Part shown: one piece after another, positions 59,895-64,000 of the stretch
Position numbering within the stretch: position 1 is the stretch's first letter
How the letters are laid out: every line of letters begins with the position of its first letter
Assembly: GCA_949825025.1 (NCBI GenBank)
Contig: OX463788.1
Coordinates: 29,505,715-29,569,714, forward strand
From: Siphlonurus alternatus
Lineage: Eukaryota > Arthropoda > Insecta > Ephemeroptera > Siphlonuridae
Length of the DNA: 64,000 nt
Direction: 5' to 3'
Made by a program: the position numbers and the translations under genes
Notes under the pieces: model-generated
Told to the model about the DNA's origin: nothing
Database searches by the model: none
The model's input: the letters and a program-made list of their open reading frames with translations, nothing else

Positions 59895-60762
59895 GGGGCA
59901 AAATCATTCTATTTGCTGATGATATTTGTTTGAGCTATGTGAATAAGAATGACTTACTTATCAATGATGATATAAATCATGACTTGAAATTGATTGTGGA
60001 TTGGCTAAATGCAAATAAGCTGTCAATTAATATTAAGAAAACTAAAGTTTTATTCATACCACATGAATGTAATGATAGAAATTTGAATGTAAATATATCA
60101 CCTGTTGTTAACAATAATATTATTGAAAGTGTTAACTCTTACAAATATCTTGGTTTAACTATAGATTCACATCTCAAATGGGATAAACATGTTGATGGAG
60201 TAAAAAAAAGATTTCTAGTTACATAGGTGTGCTTTATAGATGCAGAAAGTACTTAACTACACCTATGAGGAAATCTATTTACCATTCTTTTATAAATTCC
60301 CATATTAACTATATGTTACCTATTTGGGGTAATGCAACTAAAGCAGTATTAGATCCATTAAAGATTTTGCAAAATAGAGCAGTTAAATTTATATTTAATA
60401 TGCCTAGATTAACCAGAACTGTTGATATGTTCTCTACAACTAAGATTCTGAATATAAATAAGCAGTATTTTAAAGAGGTTGTAATCATGTTTCATAAAAT
60501 TCATCATAAGTTAATTAAGACAAGTATTAATCTTGAACTTAATGATAATATTCATCATTTTACCAGAAATGCCAGAAATATTCATCTTCATCAAACAACT
60601 TGTAAAACTGGCCAACAAGCATTCTTACATAGAGGTGCTATTTTGTATAATTCAATTCCTATTGATATTAGACAATCTACTGAAAAAGTATTCAAAAATT
60701 ATGTTGTTAATTTGTTGCATTCCTATAGCGAGTTGAACTATACAGATAAATTTAAAATATAG
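59895..60762 (+). pseudogene. LINE reverse transcriptase, second part
   Basis: Starts with the catalytic FADD (ILFADDICLSYVNKND), then LSINIKKTKVLFIPHE, YKYLGLTIDSHLKWDKHVDG; frameshift near 60220; then INYMLPIWGNATKAVLDPL, LQNRAVKFIF, FLHRGAILYNSIPIDIRQ, stop at 60760-60762. Confidence 0.85.
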
Positions 60763-61442
60763 ATTTCTGTGTTTCAATATTTTGATTGCTATACTATATA
60801 ACAAAGTATTACATAGTAAATTTCAATATTTTCTATATTATAAATGTATAGCCTTATCTCTAAAATTATGTTACATGATTAAAAATATATAAAACTTTTA
60901 TAAGTATATTATTCTCACAATAACTGAAATATGTATTTTCTGTATTAATCTGTATAAATGTTGTTAATTTAATGTTTGTTCATTTTATAGTACTGTAACA
61001 CTTTTTTTTTTTTTTTTTCTAAATTTCATTTTTTTTTTTTTCTGTAAATTCTAAATTTTATGTGTTTTGCCATCTTGTTTGGATCTATGTGTATTTGACG
61101 TTCCCCATATATGAGTTTCTAACTCTTGGGGTTTAATTACCATACAATTATATTGTATTTTTTAATTATTTGAAAAAAATCGAACTAAGCGATATTTATT
61201 TTTTTGAAAGTATAGATAGAAAAACACATATGATAGAAAAAGATTTGTTGGGAAGGGAGATAGTTCGAGCTTTTAGCCGTCAGTGACCCAGCAAAAAGAG
61301 AAAAATTAATTAAAACAACGCTATGCGTGTATATTAGGTTTGACTCGCCGCTCGTTTTAGAGAGAGAGAGGGATTTTTTGGCTTGATCAGCTAGTTTTTG
61401 CTAGCAAAATCGTCACACAAATAATACATTTGGTGCGCCACT

Positions 61443-61500
61443 CTCTAGCCATGGACAGCTGTTTCGGCCTACTGGGCCTCATCAGCATGGCGAGGAGAGA
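61443..61500 (-). ncRNA. type I hammerhead ribozyme, minus strand
   Basis: Same sequence as the 62.3-kb copy, on the minus strand: CTGATGA core at 61479-61485, stem II GGCC-CAGTA-GGCC, GAAA, two-base-pair stem III (AC/GT) closed by AGCT, cleavage triplet GTC (61454-61456), then CATGGC pairing back with GCCATG for stem I. Cleavage is predicted between 61454 and 61453. Confidence 0.85.
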
Positions 61501-61578
61501 GAGGCAGCAGCTCCCAGCCAGGTCTACATGAGAGCAAGACTATCGAGCTACTGCCAAAGTAGCAGAGTTCGCGCGGCC

Positions 61579-61585
61579 TTTTATA
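61579..61585 (-). promoter_or_regulatory. TATAAAA box upstream of the minus-strand ribozyme
   Basis: Minus-strand CCGGTATAAAAGGCCG, about 95 nt upstream of the CTGATGA core. Mirror of 62223-62229. A promoter role is inferred from motif and position. Confidence 0.5.
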
Positions 61586-62222
61586 CCGGCGATCCGAGTC
61601 TCGCAATTATAGCGCGACTCTTCATTGGCTGCTACTTTGTAGGCGCCAAAAGTTTAAATATGTAACGCTATCGCAGCAAAAACCATTGACAAGCCAGGAA
61701 TTTGAAATAAAAGGTAGAGATAGTGGGATTTGATAGAGGGTAAAAGATGGACAACACAGGAGAAGGAAAAGGAAGAGAAAATCGAACTAGCGATATTAAT
61801 TAATTATTTGAAAAAAAATCGAACTAAGCGATATTTATTTTTAAAAGTAGATAGAAACACATATGATAGAAAAAGATGCTGGGTCACTGACGGCTAAAAG
61901 CTCGAACTAAATCCCTTCCCAACAAATCTTTTTCTATCATATGTGTTTTTCTATCTATACTTTCAAAAAAATAAATATCGCTTAGTTCGATTTTTTTCAA
62001 ATAATTAATTAATATCGCTAGTTCGATTTTCTCTTCCTTTTCCTTCTCCTGTGTTGTCCATCTTTTACCCTCTATCAAATCCCACTATCTCTACCTTTTA
62101 TTTCAAATCCCTGGCTTGTCAATGGTTTTTGCTGCGATAGCGTTACATATTTAAACTTTTGGCACCCACAAAGTAGCAGCCAATGAAGAGTCGCGCTATA
62201 ATTGCGAGACTCGGATCGCCGG

Positions 62223-62229
62223 TATAAAA
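62223..62229 (+). promoter_or_regulatory. TATAAAA box upstream of the plus-strand ribozyme
   Basis: CCGGTATAAAAGGCCGCG lies about 100 nt before the ribozyme core, in a locally GC-rich segment. Likely pol II promoter of the element (inference). Confidence 0.5.
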
Positions 62230-62304
62230 GGCCGCGCGAACTCTGCTACTTTGGCAGTAGCTCGATAGTCTTGCTCTCATGTAGACCTGGCTGGGAGCTG
62301 CTGC

Positions 62305-62367
62305 CTCTCTCTCCTCGCCATGCTGATGAGGCCCAGTAGGCCGAAACAGCTGTCCATGGCTAGAGAG
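62305..62367 (+). ncRNA. type I hammerhead ribozyme, plus strand
   Basis: Core CTGATGA at 62323-62329. Stem II GGCC (62330-62333) / GGCC (62339-62342) with loop CAGTA. GAAA at 62343-62346. Short stem III A-C/G-T with loop AGCT. Cleavage triplet GTC at 62352-62354, cut predicted after 62354. Stem I is CATGGC (62355-62360) with GCCATG (62317-62322), extended past an internal loop by GAGAG (62363-62367) with CTCTC (about 62305-62313). All invariant core positions are present. Such very short stem III is typical of animal retroelement hammerheads; the palindromic ACAGCTGT could also allow dimers. Confidence 0.88.
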
Positions 62368-62689
62368 TGGCGCACCAAATGTATTATTTGTGTGACGATT
62401 TTGCTAGCAAAAACTAGCTGATCAAGCCAAAAAAATCCCTCCCTCTCTCTAAAACGAGCGGCGAGTCAAACCTAATATACACGCATAGCGTTGTTTTAAT
62501 TAATTTTTCTCTTTTTGCTGGGTCACTGACGGCTAAAAGCTCGAACTATCTCCCTACCCAACAAATCTTTTTCTATCATATGTGTTTTTCTATCTATACT
62601 TTCAAAAAAATAATTATATTGTATTATGTATTAATGTATATGTGTTTTCTTCATGAATAAACAAATGTAACAAAAAAAAAAAAGTACAC

Positions 62690-63095
62690 AGTGTAATAGA
62701 GAGTGCAGAAGGCAAAAGAGTGTTATGAGTATTTCTGAAGCAAGTGGAGTATGCAAGAATCGAGTGCTTTGAAGGGCAATTTGTAGACGGCCGAGGTAAT
62801 CAAATCAGATTGACAACAATGTACAAAATTACTAGGAACGCCAAGGGAGATGAGTGGAAAAGTGGACAGGGGGAGATATTTGGGGAGAAGGGACCATGAA
62901 TGGAAGCTCGAGTATCAGGGAAGCAACAATGATGTGGGAAAGTATTCGTTTATCAGGAGGATGGCGAGAGAGTGGAATCTGTTGAGGACTGCGGAGGTGG
63001 GCGCGGACAGGATTGAGAAATTCAGGGAGCTGGTGACCTCAAGCAGGACCCAAACTGTGAGCCATAGTGGTGTAACCACAACTGCCGCAGTATAA
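62690..63095 (+). pseudogene. second LINE-type C-terminal remnant
   Basis: Frame 62850-63095 reads GRYLGRRDHEWKLEYQGSN, then YSFIRRMAREWNLLRTAE and IEKFRELVTSS. The pattern 'SFIRRMAREWNLL ... F(R)ELV' resembles the last residues of LINE reverse transcriptases. Preceding sequence to 62690 is frame-shifted. Its parent element is unclear; it could be the continuation of the 57.9-kb RTE remnant that the 58.2-62.7-kb LINE entered. Confidence 0.45.
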
Positions 63096-63676
63096 AAAAA
63101 TATTTACTTTACTTTAATAATGCTGCTGGCTTACCCCATAAAGGGATATGGCGTCATGTTATGTTACATATTAAGCTTTTGATCAAAAATCACCATGGGA
63201 ATTTTGATTAAAACGTTTTGATCAAACACTTTCTTAAATTTTATAAAGGGTGCACATAAAATCCAGTAGTCCACAACTAATTTTACAATAATTTCCTTTA
63301 AATAGTCTCTTAGTGTGCATGGATCTTTGTTGCAGAGTGCAGAGTTGATCTGTTTACAATGTATGCATACAATACATGCATATCATACATACAGCACAGA
63401 TGATCTCCAGATAGAAACTATGCATAATATATGCTGCAGGCCACAAGCTTATTTCTTACCAAAGTTTATTAACTTCGTTTTGTATTCAACACGCTAATAC
63501 ATTAGTAAAAATTATCATATTGTTACACATACACGATATTATTCATATAAATACACAAATAAATAAATACTTTCACATAAAAAATACATAAGAAAATAAA
63601 TAAATATAGTAACTTCACTTATTAATGTCAGCCATTTTCTTTCGCAGCAGGAATCAATGGTTAATGCAGCGCCTGC
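63096..63676. other. no gene recognised
   Basis: Upstream of the SR/acidic gene. Contains GTTTTGATCAAA / TTTTGATCAAAA inverted bits near 63175-63225 and simple AT-rich DNA. Confidence 0.45.
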
Positions 63677-63684
63677 GTCGATAG

Positions 63685-63785
63685 TAGGGATCGGCGATAT
63701 TTATCGATTATACTCGATACCCGATACTTTTTAAAGTACTCGATATAAAAAGTATCGATACTTTTTTCACTATCGCCGATACCTA
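63685..63785. mobile_element. 101-bp hAT-type MITE, TSD GTCGATAG
   Basis: TAGGGATCGGCGATA at left and TATCGCCGATACCTA at right (14 of 15 matched), with 8-bp duplications GTCGATAG at 63677-63684 and 63786-63793. The interior is made of TCGATAC/GTATCGA motifs. Confidence 0.85.
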
Positions 63786-63991
63786 GTCGATAGATTCTTG
63801 CCTTGCACTAAGCGATTTGGTGGGATAGCCAATTGTCGTAAACCGCGACCAAAGTGAAGTCCTCTCCCATTAGGTTACACGCAAACCATAAAAATAAGTT
63901 ACGATAATGATTAAAAAAGTTAATTTTCCAAATAGCTCTTAAAGAGCCCATTCTGAAAAAGTATATCACAACATGGCAAATTTTGACTTAC

Positions 63992-64000
63992 CGGGGCTAA
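63992..64000 (-). CDS. possible 3' end of an upstream exon of the SR/acidic gene
   Basis: On the minus strand the window begins TTAGCCCCG|GTAAGT, a consensus donor. Spliced to the acceptor at 57574 the frame would read ...LAP-IELMPMKMAGG with no stop, so the protein may begin outside the window. GTAAGT occurs by chance many times in 64 kb, so this is weak evidence. Confidence 0.25.

Larger units (their letters stand above)
61160..62611. mobile_element. 1.45-kb fold-back element with two hammerhead ribozymes
   Basis: Flanked by the 14-bp direct repeat AATTATATTGTATT (61146-61159, 62612-62625). Two head-to-head halves around a centre near 61870-61900. On the plus strand of the right half, the order is a 97-bp repeat (from GCTGGGTCACTG at 61878), a TATAAAA box (62223), a hammerhead ribozyme (62305-62367), then the 97-bp repeat again (62518-62613). 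The left half is the mirror image. No coding capacity. Interpretation as a retrozyme- or Penelope-like ribozyme retroelement is inference. Confidence 0.8.
61878..62613 (+). repeat. 640-bp tandem period with ribozyme inside
   Basis: 61878-61975 and 62518-62613 are direct repeats (GCTGGGTCACTGACGGCTAA ... TATACTTTCAAAAAAATA) with few differences. The right half of the fold-back is therefore 1.15 units of a 640-bp tandem repeat, each full unit holding one promoter and one hammerhead. Confidence 0.85.
58216..62672 (+). mobile_element. LINE interrupted by a TTAA element and a ribozyme fold-back
   Basis: Linker, reverse transcriptase and C-terminal region, plus strand, 5' truncated; 3' UTR to about 61159, then from 62612 to a poly(A)-like end at 62672 (AATAAACAAATGTAAC then A-run). 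Insertions at 59472-59890 and 61160-62611 have precise duplications, so the three LINE parts are colinear when these are ignored. Confidence 0.8.

Overview
The window is animal nuclear DNA, AT-rich and intron-rich, most likely from an invertebrate. The evidence is GT-AG introns, long introns packed with transposons, APE-type LINE retrotransposons, TA-, TTAA- and 8-bp-target-site DNA transposons, and pol III-derived repeats. The species cannot be named from the sequence.

Genes. I could assemble one nearly complete protein-coding gene. It runs on the minus strand from about 57.57 kb down to a poly(A) signal at 8496-8501. It has six phase-compatible coding exons (57338-57565, 51551-51821, 48609-50054, 20340-20555, 10205-10462, 8616-8638), plus a possible in-frame 66-nt cassette exon at 21653-21718. 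The predicted product is an 813-residue (835 with the cassette) arginine/serine- and acid-rich nuclear-type protein of unrecognised family. Introns of up to 28 kb carry almost everything else in the window. Two short candidate exons lie at the left edge: a minus-strand first coding exon at 1571-1636 and a plus-strand internal exon at 2211-2282.

Transposons. From left to right the introns hold a Russian-doll set of elements. A short fold-back (10996-16020) holds a hAT-type element (11076-15972, TSD CTCTATAG), which holds a LINE. A pogo/Tigger-like element (16433-19611) holds a tRNA-bearing fold-back and a reversed LINE. A 5.3-kb TA-flanked element (23085-28379) holds a second element made of a 142-bp satellite and arrays of the palindrome CAAGATCTTG. 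A 12.5-kb inverted-repeat structure with tRNA-like arms (29149-41650) holds two LINEs, a 1.27-kb hAT-type element (TSD GTAAAATA) and a fold-back with 5S-rRNA-like arms. A third hAT-type element (43469-48296, TSD ACCAACTG) holds a 2.3-kb palindrome, which holds a TTAA MITE. A second pogo-like copy (51871-56898) holds a 3.2-kb TTAA palindrome. A LINE upstream of the gene (58.2-62.7 kb) is broken by a TTAA element and by a remarkable 1.45-kb fold-back. Several insertions can be proven against an empty site elsewhere in the window or against a restored reading frame. No intact transposase was found.

Most notable. The 61160-62611 fold-back carries two identical, oppositely oriented type I hammerhead ribozymes (core 61443-61500 minus; 62305-62367 plus). 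Each lies about 100 nt downstream of a TATAAAA box, in a unit that is partly tandemly repeated (640-bp period), and the whole is flanked by a 14-bp direct repeat. This looks like a retrozyme- or Penelope-type ribozyme retroelement arranged head to head. A broader theme is that fold-back elements here repeatedly carry RNA-gene modules: tRNA-like A/B boxes, 5S-like control regions and self-cleaving ribozymes.
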